Shown: positions 1 through 8,581, numbered from the stretch's first letter. The stretch is DNA of 54,613 bases from Planctomycetota bacterium (GCA_003576845.1 QEVJ01000021.1:1-54613); one strand, 5' to 3'. Notes: generated from the sequence alone by a model not told the origin. Made by a program: numbers and translations.

Positions 1-931
1 AAAGCAGGTCCGACCCGCGCCACAGATTGTCGCGATAACTGAAGTTCACCTTCGCCGGGTCTTTGACCATCGTGTACGCGCTGGACACGCTGTAGCCCGC
101 CGCTTCGAGCTCGTCGAACGCATAATCGACCCACGCCCGCTTCGTCGGCCAATCGGCCACCGGCGTTTCGATCTGGTTGCCCAAAATGTCCTTCGAGTAC
201 ACCGTGTTGAACGGCAACTCCATCTGATAGATCGTCACGCTGTCGGGCGAAAGCTCGATCGTCCGGCGGATGCAGTCTCGCCAGTTATCCCACGTTTCGC
301 CGACCATGCCCGCAATCAAGTCGACGTTCACGTTCGGAAAACCGGCTGCGGTGATCCAGTCCCACGCCTTATAGACTTCGCCGGACAGGTGCGCGCGGCC
401 GTTCTCTTCGAGCACCGCGTCGGAGAAGTTTTCGACGCCGAGGCTCAGCCGCGTTACGCCCAGGTCGCGGAGCGTGTGGACCTTCGGCTCGCTGAGCGTG
501 CCCGGCTCGCACTCGAACGTGACTTCCTCGGCTTGGTCCCAGTTGACGCTGGCCTTGAGCCGGTCGACGAGCGATACGAGTTGCTTGCCGCTCAAGAACG
601 AAGGCGTGCCGCCGCCGAAATAGACGAAACGGAACGGCCGCTGCCCCATCGCCGTCTGCCCGCTGATGAGGCCGATCTCCTTCGACAGGGCCGCGACGTA
701 GGTTTCGACTTCGTGGGCGTTCTTGTCGGTATAGACGCGGAAGTAGCAGAACTTGCAGCGTTTGCGGCAGAACGGGATGTGCAAATACAACCCCAGCGGC
801 ACGTCCCGCGGCGGACTCGCCAGCGCCCGCTGCACCGCCGGCAGTTGCCCGGCCGTCCACTGCGAATACGGCGGATAGTTGGAGATGAAGTAGCTTCCAA
901 CTTCCGTTTTGCTGGTCGTGTCGGTGGACAT
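1..931 (-). CDS. HemN/HemW-like radical SAM enzyme (coproporphyrinogen III oxidase family), 3' end outside the window
   Basis: The gene reads leftward from the ATG at 931 and leaves the window before its stop, so about 310 residues are visible. Near residue 51 the protein reads YLHIPFCRKRCKFCYF, giving the CxxxCxxC site (C55, C59, C62) that binds the radical-SAM [4Fe-4S] cluster. A GGGTP motif (FVYFGGGTPS) follows for SAM binding, then ECEPGTL and LGVENF segments typical of the HemN family. The family includes oxygen-independent coproporphyrinogen oxidases, haem chaperones (HemW) and haem-utilisation enzymes. The extra 50-residue N-terminus and CYF in place of CYY mean the exact substrate cannot be assigned. 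tatA lies upstream on the same strand, 98 bp away, with a long hairpin in the gap. Confidence 0.88.
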   Translation of the reverse strand, partial: MSTDTTSKTEVGSYFISNYPPYSQWTAGQLPAVQRALASPPRDVPLGLYLHIPFCRKRCKFCYFRVYTDKNAHEVETYVAALSKEIGLISGQTAMGQRPFRFVYFGGGTPSFLSGKQLVSLVDRLKASVNWDQAEEVTFECEPGTLSEPKVHTLRDLGVTRLSLGVENFSDAVLEENGRAHLSGEVYKAWDWITAAGFPNVNVDLIAGMVGETWDNWRDCIRRTIELSPDSVTIYQMELPFNTVYSKDILGNQIETPVADWPTKRAWVDYAFDELEAAGYSVSSAYTMVKDPAKVNFSYRDNLWRGSDLL

Positions 932-940
932 GGCGGCCGG

Positions 941-1025
941 GAGGTTGGAGGTTAGAGATTCGAGGTTAGGAATCGCCGAAAGCCGAGGTGTTTCCCACCC
1001 TCTAACCTCCAACCTCTAACCTCTC
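941..1025. repeat. Inverted pair of AACCTCTAACCTCC word repeats
   Basis: GAGGTTGGAGGTTAGAG at 941-957 is an exact reverse complement of 1000-1016, a 17-bp stem around a 42-nt loop. Extra AACCTCT words follow to 1025. The repeat begins 4 nt after the stop codon of tatA (1030) and ends before the HemN-like start (931). The same words reappear at 54592-54613. Confidence 0.85.
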
Positions 1026-1029
1026 GCAA

Positions 1030-1317
1030 TCATGTCGTCGCCTTTTCTGGGGACTCCGTGCTCGCAACGGACTCTTCCATTGGCGGCGGGACGAACTTCG
1101 GCGCGGTCGGTTCGTCGCGCTCTTCGTAGGTCGAGCGGCTCGGCGTCGGCGGCGAGTATTCCGCCCGCGTGAACTCGTCTTCGATTCCGCGGACGCCCTT
1201 GCGAAACTCGGTCACGCCCTTGCCCAGCGATCGCGCGACTTCCGGCAGCCGCTTGCCGAACAGCAGCACAGCAATCACCAGCACGATCATCATGTCCCAC
1301 GGTCCCAAGCCGAACAT
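1030..1317 (-). CDS. tatA: Twin-arginine translocase TatA/TatE-family subunit, first copy
   Basis: This 95-residue protein begins MFGLGPWDMMIVLVIAVLLF: one N-terminal membrane segment, the FG hinge (FGKRLPEVARSLG), then an amphipathic helix (FRKGVRGIEDEF). This is the standard TatA layout, which forms the Tat pore with TatC in the cytoplasmic membrane. The start at 1317 is preferred over longer in-frame starts because TatA begins exactly here and GAGGTG lies 6 nt upstream. The C-terminal tail is acidic and proline-rich. A second tatA lies about 490 bp upstream on the same strand. Likely Tat cargoes in this window are the Gfo/Idh enzyme, the cupin-like protein, the Rieske protein and the 155-residue protein at 30932. 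No tatC was seen. Confidence 0.93.
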   Translation of the reverse strand: MFGLGPWDMMIVLVIAVLLFGKRLPEVARSLGKGVTEFRKGVRGIEDEFTRAEYSPPTPSRSTYEERDEPTAPKFVPPPMEESVASTESPEKATT

Positions 1318-1428
1318 CGTTTCACCTCGTTGTTCTTTTTTGCGAAGCGCGTCAAAAGAATCGGACGATCCACGCCGCCACATTGGAATCGCGCGCAAAC
1401 CGCCCGCACCACTCGCTCCGCGCTCTCG

Positions 1429-1496
1429 GTAGGAGGCGAATCCTTTCGCCGACGGTCCTCGTGGGACGTTCATCGGCGAAAGGATTCGCCCCCTAC
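1429..1496. repeat. Dual-hairpin palindromic element A
   Basis: The left arm starts GTAGGAGGCGAATCCTTTCG and the right arm is its near-exact inverse, ending in CCCCCTAC. Each arm is itself a hairpin: GGCGAA, loop TCCT, TTCGCC. About 20 bp separate the arms. The layout (outer GTAGG...CCTAC, inner hairpin, inverted partner) matches element B. Confidence 0.85.
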
Positions 1497-1689
1497 ATAG
1501 CCAATCACGAATCGGAGCGAACCCATGCGGGAAGTTGTCCGCCTTGGACCTCGGGGTGCCGTCCAAGACGCGCGCGGCTACCAATGTTTCATCGTGTTCG
1601 CCCGGGATGAAACAACGCCCGACCCATAGAGCCGGGGATACCACAACGGAGCCAACCGACCCAAACCAAATGTCAAAAAGCTCTAACAA

Positions 1690-1795
1690 GTAGGTCAGGC
1701 ACTCCCGTGCCTGACGGAATTGTCTCGTCAGCCGACTTACCCGGCGACCATCAAAGTCCGTCGCCGCCTCGTCAGGCACGGAGTGCCTGACCTAC
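1690..1795. repeat. Dual-hairpin palindromic element B
   Basis: Left arm 1690-1717 contains GTCAGGCAC, loop TCCC, GTGCCTGAC. Right arm about 1768-1795 is the inverse with a 3-nt loop. Outer bases are again GTAGG and CCTAC. The right edge is 13 bp from the stop codon of the second tatA gene (1809). The spacer of about 50 bp shows nothing recognisable. Confidence 0.87.
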
Positions 1796-1808
1796 AGCCT
1801 CTCGCCTG

Positions 1809-1997
1809 TCACACCGTCGGCGTCGTCTTATTCTCGTTGCTGCTCGACTCGATGTCCTCTTCGATACCGCGCACGCCCTTTTTGAACTCGACGACGCCGC
1901 GACCGAGCGAGCGCATGACGCTCGGCAACCGGTTGCCGAAGAGCAACAGGACGACGATGGCGACGATCAGCAAGTCCCAAGTGCCAAGTCCGAACAT
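1809..1997 (-). CDS. tatA: Twin-arginine translocase TatA/TatE-family subunit, second copy
   Basis: A 62-residue protein starting MFGLGTWDLLIVAIVVLLLF, with the FG hinge (FGNRLPSVMRSLGRG) and the amphipathic helix FKKGVRGIEEDI. It is shorter than the first copy, lacking the proline-rich tail, and ends NENKTTPTV. The start at 1997 has GAGG about 8 nt upstream and a good promoter candidate at 2136-2163. The paralogues share the order membrane helix, hinge and GVRGIE helix, so they are a tandem duplication that has diverged. Whether one acts as TatB/TatE cannot be told from sequence alone. Confidence 0.9.
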   Translation of the reverse strand: MFGLGTWDLLIVAIVVLLLFGNRLPSVMRSLGRGVVEFKKGVRGIEEDIESSSNENKTTPTV

Positions 1998-2357
1998 CAG
2001 AGAAGACCTCGCTTCGCAAGCCGCCAGGTGGGCAACGTGCAGAACACGTCGGCGCGGCAAGCAGAATTCCAACCCGGCAACGCCCACGCCCCAGCGCAGG
2101 GTCAACCGGCCCGCGGATGAACTCCGCTTGCTCTTATTCTACTGGGGTCAAGTGGCATGTCAAACGACGCCGCGGCCACCGCGGCACTCTGGAACCGCCC
2201 GCCGCATCGCCACAACACATTGCCCAGCAAGCGATTGCGCATTTCTGCGCGGAACCGGCGTAACCCGCGAATCCGATTCCGGCTTGTCCGCCCGGCGACC
2301 GTTTCGGTACGATAAGCCCCACCGATGGACCGCTTTTCTCGACAGGGAGTCGCCCAA
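1998..2357. other. 360-bp divergent gap between tatA and the TPR gene
   Basis: No coding sequence is supported here. The gap holds the minus-strand promoter candidate at 2136-2163, a small GCCGCGG-CCA-CCGCGGC hairpin at about 2169-2185, and the GGGAG ribosome-binding site for the TPR gene at 2345-2349. Confidence 0.55.
2136..2163 (-). promoter_or_regulatory. Sigma70-type promoter candidate for the second tatA gene
   Basis: Read on the minus strand: TTGACA (2163-2158), a 16-nt spacer, then TAGAAT (2141-2136). The start codon at 1997 is about 140 nt downstream. The -35 is a perfect consensus and the -10 has one mismatch. Planctomycete promoters are poorly characterised, so this is a prediction from the general bacterial consensus. 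Confidence 0.5.
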
Positions 2358-3776
2358 ATGTTGCGTCAAGTTTCGCTTCAGAGCCTGCGTGGTCTCGCGG
2401 TCGCCGCGGCCCTCGCGGTCGCGTCAACCGTCTCCAGCGCCCAGAACGCTGCCGACCGCCCGCAGCGGGGCGATGCCTTCCTCATCTATCGCGAGACGCG
2501 CGTCGCACTGCCCGGCGGCAAGATGAGACTCCTCGCCGCGGGAACCTGGGGCAGGGCCGTCGCCATCGAGGGTCCAACGGTCGTGGGAATTGTCAACGGC
2601 GCGAAACTTTCCGTCCCGCTCGCCAATGTCGCCTGCGGCCGCTCGGGCGTCGCGCGCCTTTCCGCGGAAATCCGCGATCGGCCAACGGACTGGTCGCTCT
2701 ATCTGTACCGGGCCGACCTTCGCCGCAAGCTCAAGGACTACGATGCGGCCCTCGAAGACGTGGCCGCGATTCCCGAGGACGCGAGCGAATATCCAAGCCG
2801 CATGGTTTACCTCGGCGTCATCAAGCGCGATCAGGAAAACTGGCAAGGCGCCGTCGACGATCTCTCCGCTGCGCTCGAACTGGCGACAGCCGCCCGGGAC
2901 CGCCGGGCAATGGCCTACATCCACCTCTACCGCGGCCCGGCGTACTACCGTCTCGACAAGCTCGACGCCGCCATCGACGACATCGACGAGGCCATCAAAC
3001 TCGGCTACGACGACGCCGAAGTACATCTTTGGCGCGGGAAGCTGCTCGTCCAGAAAGGGCAGACCGATCTGGCGTTCGAGGCGTTTAAGAAGGCGAAGGA
3101 GCTGGATCCCTATGACAAGGAAGTCCGCGCCGCACTCGTTCAGCTTTACGAACGCTTGAATCTCTACGGCCTGGCAACCGACGAACTCAATGAGCTGGCG
3201 AAAGACGACACGAACGAACCCGCGGTGCTATGGACCCAGGCAAGAATCCACTACAAGAGCAAGCGATACGACGAAGCGCTGGCCGTCGCGGAAAAGCTCC
3301 TTGAAATCGAACCCGACCACGTCGGTGCGCGCGTGTGCCAGGCGCGAATCTACTTCGCCAAAGGCGACAAGCGGTCGCTCGAACGGATCGCGTTGCGACT
3401 CATGGCGCTAAAGCTGGACAACGGCGGCGATTTTGCGCAACGGGGGTTCTGCTTGGACGCCTGCGGCCTGACGGTCGATGCGATGAAGGACTTCGACCAA
3501 GCCATTGCCCTCGGCTATCGCGATAGCTCGGTTCATACCTGCCGCGCCCAGATCCATGCGCGACGCAGCGAATGGGAGAAAGTCGTCGCCGAAGCGACTG
3601 CGGCAATCAAGCTCGACGCGCGAAACAAAGACGCCTACTATGCCCGCGGCGTTGGCCTGCTATGGCTCAAGAAGACCGACGAGGGCGTCGCCGATTTCGA
3701 CAGAGCGATTCGAATCGAGCCGAATTTCGTGCGTGCATTGGTTGCGAGAGCCCTAACTTTCGCCAACACGAACTGA
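2358..3776 (+). CDS. Secreted TPR protein, N-terminal part ending at an in-frame TGA
   Basis: 472 residues. The ATG at 2358 is chosen over the one at 2325 because GGGAG lies 8 nt upstream and it places a clean signal peptide (LAVAAALAVASTVSSAQ) at the N-terminus. After about 80 residues of unrecognised sequence come at least eight tetratricopeptide repeats, such as YRLDKLDAAIDDIDEAIKLG and ALDPYDKEVRAAL-like units, which form protein-binding superhelices. Translation stops at TGA 3774-3776 in the middle of a repeat array. The same frame then continues with intact TPRs to 4556. This half is therefore probably a truncated product, a readthrough substrate, or a pseudogene half. Confidence 0.75.
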   Translation: MLRQVSLQSLRGLAVAAALAVASTVSSAQNAADRPQRGDAFLIYRETRVALPGGKMRLLAAGTWGRAVAIEGPTVVGIVNGAKLSVPLANVACGRSGVARLSAEIRDRPTDWSLYLYRADLRRKLKDYDAALEDVAAIPEDASEYPSRMVYLGVIKRDQENWQGAVDDLSAALELATAARDRRAMAYIHLYRGPAYYRLDKLDAAIDDIDEAIKLGYDDAEVHLWRGKLLVQKGQTDLAFEAFKKAKELDPYDKEVRAALVQLYERLNLYGLATDELNELAKDDTNEPAVLWTQARIHYKSKRYDEALAVAEKLLEIEPDHVGARVCQARIYFAKGDKRSLERIALRLMALKLDNGGDFAQRGFCLDACGLTVDAMKDFDQAIALGYRDSSVHTCRAQIHARRSEWEKVVAEATAAIKLDARNKDAYYARGVGLLWLKKTDEGVADFDRAIRIEPNFVRALVARALTFANTN

Positions 3777-4556
3777 AAAGGCGACGCCATCGCCGATCTG
3801 CGCACGGCGGTTGGACTTGATCCGGATAACGCCGATATTTCCATTGCCTTCCTGACACTGCTGGCCGACGAAAAGCGACTCGACGAATATGGAGTCGCTT
3901 GTTGCGATGCAATCCGTCGATTTCCCAATGACGCGTCGAACTATTGGCGACGCGCCAGTTACTGGGGTGGCATGGGGAACCACGCAATGGCGATTGCGGA
4001 CCTTACGGAGGCGATTCGGCTCGAGCCCAAGCGGGGCGATTTTCACTCGTGGCGCGCGGCTTCTTACCTGGAAGCAGCGCGCGTCGATTTAGCCATCGCC
4101 GATTTAGAAGCCGCAGAACGCCTTGGTCCACTCGATGTCCAAGGCACCTACGTCAAGGGCAAGATTCTCGAGTCGCAAGGGGATTACCGACAGGCGATCG
4201 AACTCTACCGCCGACTTACGCAAGGTTCGCCGCTCGCCGTTCCTGGGTTAGCTCGGCTCGCGCGAGTCTACGTGACGGCCGCGGACGACGCGATCCGCGA
4301 CGGCAAAAAAGCGCTCGAATACGCAGAGGAAGCATGCGCCGCCGTGCAATACCGGGAAGCCAAGCCGCTCTCTTACCTCGCCGCTGCGCATGCGGAGTTG
4401 GGTGATTTCGATAAGGCAGTAGAATCGCAAACCAAAGCGATCGCGCTGGCCACGGACGACGATCGAAAGGACCTGACCGAGCAATTGGAACTCTACAAAG
4501 CCAGAAAACCTTACCGCCAAACACCGACACCTCGCGTGGCCGCGAAAGTACAATAA
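3777..4556 (+). pseudogene. C-terminal TPR half downstream of the in-frame TGA
   Basis: In the same frame as the gene starting at 2358, 259 codons after the TGA still read as TPR protein: GDAIADLRTAVGLDP directly after the stop, then MAIADLTEAIRLEP and FDKAVESQTKAIAL further on. The frame ends at TAA 4554-4556. An internal ATG at 3972 could restart translation for 194 residues, but no clear ribosome-binding site precedes it. Joined, the protein would be about 732 residues. The sequence shows one stop and no frameshift. Whether this is a true nonsense mutation, readthrough or an assembly error is open. Confidence 0.7.
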
Positions 4557-4614
4557 CTGCGAGTGTTTCGTATCGTTCGAGAACCACACGATAATATCGA
4601 TCTCGCATCGCACC

Positions 4615-5271
4615 ATGTCCGCCCGTCGCCCCGCACCTTCGTCCAACGGTCACGCCTCCGCCGTCCGTCATCTTCGCCGCGTCGATCGCCGGTTGCGCGA
4701 GGTGATCGACGCCGTCGGTCCTTGCACCTTGCGGCCGCGGCGGGAGCGGTTTGCGATGTTGGCCCGGTCGATCGTTGCGCAGCAGATTTCCGTCGCGGCG
4801 GCCAAGACGATCAACGCCCGCGTCGTGGAACTGGTTGCGCCGCAGCGGCTTTCGGCCGAGGCGCTCTTGGCCGTTTCGCCGGCGCGGCTGCGGGCGGCGG
4901 GCGTGTCGCAGCAGAAGGCCGCCTATCTGGCCGATCTCGCCGCGCGCGTCGCCGGCGGCGAAGTGCGGCTTACCGGGCTCGCGCGCCGCGACGACGAGAC
5001 GATCATCGCCGACCTGACCAAGATCAAAGGCATCGGCCGCTGGACCGCGCAGATGTTCCTGATCTTCGCGCTCGGGCGCCCGGACGTGCTGGCGGAGGAC
5101 GACTTGGGTCTGCGCGGGGCGGTGCAACGGATTCACGCTTTGCCGGCGATGCCGTCGAAGGCCGAGTTCCGCGGGCTGGCCGCGCCGTGGAGCCCCTTCT
5201 CGACCGTCGCCAGTTGGTACTGCTGGCGAAGCGCGGACTTGAAGCTCATCGGCGGTCCGCGGCGGGGTTGA
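4615..5271 (+). CDS. HhH-GPD superfamily DNA-3-methyladenine glycosylase (AlkA-like)
   Basis: A 218-residue base-excision-repair enzyme that removes alkylated bases such as 3-methyladenine. It has the family opening FAMLARSIVAQQISVAAAKT and the helix-hairpin-helix KIKGIGRWTAQMF (about residues 136-148), which grips the DNA backbone. The GPD-region acidic pair D162-D163 in LAEDDLGLR contains the catalytic aspartate. The closing WSPFSTVASWYCWR is typical of the family. It lacks the extra N-terminal domain of E. coli AlkA, like the shorter bacterial AlkA2/MAG-type enzymes. It stands alone and converges on the deacetylase gene. Confidence 0.9.
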   Translation: MSARRPAPSSNGHASAVRHLRRVDRRLREVIDAVGPCTLRPRRERFAMLARSIVAQQISVAAAKTINARVVELVAPQRLSAEALLAVSPARLRAAGVSQQKAAYLADLAARVAGGEVRLTGLARRDDETIIADLTKIKGIGRWTAQMFLIFALGRPDVLAEDDLGLRGAVQRIHALPAMPSKAEFRGLAAPWSPFSTVASWYCWRSADLKLIGGPRRG

Positions 5272-5280
5272 GTCCGTTGC

Positions 5281-5385
5281 TAACACAGAGGACACGGAGG
5301 AAATGCAAAAGGCAGAATGAAGAATGCAAAATGCGGAGAATCTCCGGCGGTTCCTTTGCTTCTTTGCGGCTTTGCGGTTTGGGAA
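5281..5385. repeat. Mixed word repeats between convergent genes
   Basis: AACACAGAGGACACGGAGG (about 5281-5299) is followed by GAATGAAGAATGC-type words (5302-5338) and then by CTTTGCTTCTTTGCGGCTTT words (about 5355-5385). These three word families recur at 23963-24072 and 28661-28700. They fill almost the whole space between the glycosylase stop (5271) and the deacetylase stop (5395). Confidence 0.7.
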
Positions 5386-5394
5386 ACGCTCAAG

Positions 5395-6372
5395 CTACGT
5401 TGCGTCGAACGGCTGCGCGTGTTTCTCGATGAGCCGCCGGACCGAGTTGGCCACCAGCCGGTGACTCGCTTCGCTGTACCCGCCGCTCAAGAGCATGACG
5501 GTGGGAATGCCGCGCTGGCGGAGTTGGTCGACGACGAACAGGTCGCGCTCGAGCACGCCGTCGGCCGAGATGCTTAAGCCGCCCAGCGCGTCGCCGGCGT
5601 AGATGTCCGTACCGGCGTTGTAGATGGCCAGGCCAACCGGTTCGCCGCGGACGATCGAATCGAGAAAGCCCGGCAAACGGTCGTGCAGATGGCCTAAGTA
5701 CTCGTCGTCGCGACAACCGGGCCACACCGGCACGTCGCAGTCGATTCGCTCGCGGGCCAGCCGGTCGTAAGCGGGATAGATTCCGGCGTTGTAAACGTCG
5801 AACAGAAACGCCCGCGGGTCGTGCAGGAAGCAATGACTCACGCCGTTGCCCTGATGGGCGTCGAGATCGACGTAGGCGATGCGGCGGTTCTCGCCGAGCA
5901 GGCCCTCGCGCCGCAACATCGCGACGGCAATCGCGATGTCGGCATAAGAACAGAATCCTTCCGCGCCGTCGGGCTTGGCATGATGATAGCCGCCGCTGAG
6001 ATTGACGGCCAAACCCGCCGCGAGCGCTTCGCGAGCCGCGACGACCGTGCCCATCGTCGCCCACCGCATCGGCCGCAGAACCAACTTGTCGGTCAGCCAC
6101 GCCGGCAGCTTCGCCACCAGCGGAACCTCGACCGCTTGGGCGAGATAAGCCGGAGCGCGGAGCTTGTCGAGGTATTCGGCCGTATGCACCAGCAGCAACT
6201 CGTCGCGGTGAATCGCGCGCGGCGGAGCGATGGTCAAGTCACCGAGCCGGCGGCCGAACCACTCGCGAATCAGCTTGTACGCGCGGCTGTACTTGCGAAG
6301 ATCGAAAGGATGCAACCCGCGCCCGAGATAATGGGCGGGGAGGTCGTACTTGGGGGTGTAGACGATGCGCAT
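5395..6372 (-). CDS. Histone deacetylase family protein (acetoin-utilisation AcuC / class IV HDAC-like)
   Basis: A 325-residue zinc-dependent deacylase. The catalytic histidine pair is H130-H131 in GGYHHAKPDGAEGF. The metal site is DLDAHQGNG (D171, H173) with D256 in NAGTDIYAGD, and the glycine loop is LLSGGY. The ATG at 6372 is used because the protein then opens with MRIVYTPKYDL as in relatives. Bacterial members remove acetyl groups from proteins or polyamines, and the substrate here is unknown. All metal and catalytic residues are present, so the enzyme should be active. It ends in word repeats shared with the convergent glycosylase gene. Confidence 0.92.
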   Translation of the reverse strand: MRIVYTPKYDLPAHYLGRGLHPFDLRKYSRAYKLIREWFGRRLGDLTIAPPRAIHRDELLLVHTAEYLDKLRAPAYLAQAVEVPLVAKLPAWLTDKLVLRPMRWATMGTVVAAREALAAGLAVNLSGGYHHAKPDGAEGFCSYADIAIAVAMLRREGLLGENRRIAYVDLDAHQGNGVSHCFLHDPRAFLFDVYNAGIYPAYDRLARERIDCDVPVWPGCRDDEYLGHLHDRLPGFLDSIVRGEPVGLAIYNAGTDIYAGDALGGLSISADGVLERDLFVVDQLRQRGIPTVMLLSGGYSEASHRLVANSVRRLIEKHAQPFDAT

Positions 6373-6407
6373 GAGTGCCCGAGGTCTGACCGCCCATTGC
6401 ATCGGGG

Positions 6408-8201
6408 TTACTTTCGCGGCGCACCGACGCGAATCACCAGATCGTCTGGTTTTTCCGGATCGTCCTCTTGAGCCATCACGTCGTCGTCAGACTCCTCGGC
6501 GTCCGCGATACTCGTCGTATCGACCAGCGGTTGCGCCGTCGCGCCGCCGTCGTCCCGGCCATTGACGCCCACGCTGTACAGCTCGAACCCACCATCGTCC
6601 CGCCGCTTGTACTTGAGGGGTCCGTCGCCAAAATCGTCCGCCGGAACCGCTTCGAGAAACGCCGGCACGAGCTGGTCGAGCGACTTGGGATACTCTCCGC
6701 GGGCGGCGCGATAACGGGTGAGGCCGAATATAACGGGAACCAAACCGTACTCCGTGTTGCGTTGCTGATCGACAGTGATGACTGAATTCATGACCGGCCG
6801 GAGTTGGCTCGCCACGATCGTGCCCAAGAGCTGTCCAACGGCCTTTCGTTGCGCTGGAAACTCAAGTGTGGTGATGGAAAGCAACATCGCGGCCGCATTT
6901 ATTGGTCGACCACGCCGGTCCGCCCTCTCGTTCATTTCCTCAAGCGCTCGGAGACGCGCTCGGCGCGTCGCGAGGCGCGAAATTCTCTCTAATTCGTCGT
7001 GCACGACATTGATGCTGCGGAATGCTGCGTCCCAATCGATTGCGGCAGTCGTCACCCAACGCGGATAACGATGCGACCTCAGCGCCCGTAGCTTCGATGA
7101 GACGGACGGCGAAAACTCCGGATACGCAGCTTGGGTTCCGCGAAATACTGCGTTCATCGCCTCGAGAGAAAACGTGCGTTCCGTCGTCTCGAAGCACTCG
7201 ACTAATGGCATGTCGGCGGACGCCTCGCGCCACCCGCGCGCCATGCGCTCGATCTGGTCGCGGGATGCATTGCCGTAAACGAGCAATCCAATTGCCGCCG
7301 CAGAAGCTTGGCGTCGCGCTGCCATGCCGAGCATATGGTCGATGACCATGCCTCCTTCGGCGACTCGATGGGCCCATCGTCGCGCGGCAAGGATGTCGTT
7401 CCACGAAGCTTCTAGACGCGACTCGGCGCAATGGCGCATCGCCCGAACAGTCAGGGCTTGAGCGATCGAGAGTACCGAGAAGGAAATCCCGTCCGGTCGG
7501 AGAAGCCCGTCGATGCCCGCGCCGCTTTCGAGCGGAACATAGAACTGCGGGCGCTCGCTGCCGGACACGCACTGGTCAAGCGGCGTCTCGATGTGCTTCA
7601 ACCAAGCGTCGAGCAATGGCTCGTCGCTCCCAGTCCAGGGAATCTGTTGGCAGCGTTCCAGCGTTTCCGAAAAGTCAATCGGTTTCTTGAGAAGCTCGCC
7701 GAGAACGTCTCGCTTCAAGCCGATTCGCTTCGCCGCGGCGTCTGGGTCGCGGTCGTATCGTTCGCCCAGATCGAAAACAAAACGGTCAAACCGCACGAAG
7801 TACTGGCCATGTTCCGGCACCGGTTCGATGCCAAGGCGTTTACAAAGGCTCGCAAATTTTTCGTAGTCGGCATCGCGTCGTCCCACAGCATTGACCAACA
7901 CCACCGCCGCGTTGTTCTCCGGCGTGACGCCTTTGCCGTAGCGCGCATTGAGCGCCGCGGCGTAGTCGACCAGGCCATCCGCTGCGAGCGGTTCCGTGAA
8001 GAACGTCACTTCGCGCGACAGCGTCAACCGTGGACGCGGCGTGTTGGCGTCCGACGGCTTCTCGGTTTCGTCGCCGAACGCAACTGACCCGGCGAGAATC
8101 GAAACGGCGATGGTGAACGCGCCAGCGCCTGCTAGCACACAGAACGTTCCGCCACCACGGTCAACTACGTTGCGCCGCACGCAATCACTTCGCATCGTCA
8201 T
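6408..8201 (-). CDS. Secreted protein of unknown function with a pseudopilin-like C-terminal segment
   Basis: 597 residues (or 595 from the second ATG at 8195). An N-terminal hydrophobic segment (GAFTIAVSILAGSVAFGDE) looks like a signal peptide. The body is helical and I do not recognise it. Residues near 515-560 read RAARGEYPKSLDQLVPAFLE, then DDFGDGPLKYK, then FELYSVGVNGRDDGG. This pattern matches the C-terminal region of type II pseudopilins (sequence, YP.SL..LVP, D.FG.PL.Y, Y.SVG.DG..DGG), which also occurs as a stand-alone tail in planctomycete proteins. The gene overlaps the upstream gene by 17 bp, so the two are cotranscribed. Confidence 0.72.
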   Translation of the reverse strand: MTMRSDCVRRNVVDRGGGTFCVLAGAGAFTIAVSILAGSVAFGDETEKPSDANTPRPRLTLSREVTFFTEPLAADGLVDYAAALNARYGKGVTPENNAAVVLVNAVGRRDADYEKFASLCKRLGIEPVPEHGQYFVRFDRFVFDLGERYDRDPDAAAKRIGLKRDVLGELLKKPIDFSETLERCQQIPWTGSDEPLLDAWLKHIETPLDQCVSGSERPQFYVPLESGAGIDGLLRPDGISFSVLSIAQALTVRAMRHCAESRLEASWNDILAARRWAHRVAEGGMVIDHMLGMAARRQASAAAIGLLVYGNASRDQIERMARGWREASADMPLVECFETTERTFSLEAMNAVFRGTQAAYPEFSPSVSSKLRALRSHRYPRWVTTAAIDWDAAFRSINVVHDELERISRLATRRARLRALEEMNERADRRGRPINAAAMLLSITTLEFPAQRKAVGQLLGTIVASQLRPVMNSVITVDQQRNTEYGLVPVIFGLTRYRAARGEYPKSLDQLVPAFLEAVPADDFGDGPLKYKRRDDGGFELYSVGVNGRDDGGATAQPLVDTTSIADAEESDDDVMAQEDDPEKPDDLVIRVGAPRK

Positions 8202-8571
8202 TGCGGTCGAACTCGAATTTGAAGATATGCTCCCCCCGCCGCTGCTGGACGATCGCGCGAAACCGGCGGCCGACGGCTTCGTCGGCCGGAACGCCGAACG
8301 TCCGCACTGGGCTGTGCATGTAGAGCAACACGCGCCGAGGTTTGTCGCCCTCCTTCGCCACTACGCGCCCGACGGCGACCCAATCCTGAAAATGATTGCA
8401 AATCCCCGACGGTTGGACGGAAACGATTTCGACGTCGATCGCCGGAACTTTCTGCGACGCGGAACCATGCCAAACGCTCGTTTCGTCCGCCCCATTCGCA
8501 GTCGCGGCCGAACAACAACCGAAGGTCAACAAGCACACAACGCGTGCCATGCGGGCATACAACATAAACAT
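8185..8571 (-). CDS. Small secreted protein of unknown function
   Basis: 128 residues from the ATG at 8571, with GGGGAG about 7 nt upstream; ATGs at 8565 and 8550 are alternatives. The N-terminus (MARVVCLLTFGCCSAATANGAD) is a signal peptide, and its CC could be a lipoprotein site, though the match is poor. The mature part is mostly beta, with DWVAVGRVVAKEGDKPRRVL and VGRRFRAIVQQRRGEHIF, suggesting a small beta-barrel. No family is recognised. It sits between the cupin-like gene and the 597-residue gene, overlapping the latter by 17 bp. Confidence 0.65.
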   Translation of the reverse strand: MFMLYARMARVVCLLTFGCCSAATANGADETSVWHGSASQKVPAIDVEIVSVQPSGICNHFQDWVAVGRVVAKEGDKPRRVLLYMHSPVRTFGVPADEAVGRRFRAIVQQRRGEHIFKFEFDRNDDAK

Positions 8572-8581
8572 CACTGCTCTC

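Larger units (their letters stand above)
1318..1808. other. 491-bp gap between two tatA genes, holding two dual-hairpin elements
   Basis: No convincing gene lies here. Short frames on either strand lack start signals and family features. The gap holds the palindromic elements at 1429-1496 and 1690-1795, listed separately. If the two tatA genes are cotranscribed, both elements would sit in the transcript. Confidence 0.6.

Noticed and set aside
3774-3776. Selenocysteine at the in-frame TGA of the TPR gene
   Set aside because: TPR positions do not use selenocysteine, and no stem-loop of the bacterial SECIS type follows the codon.
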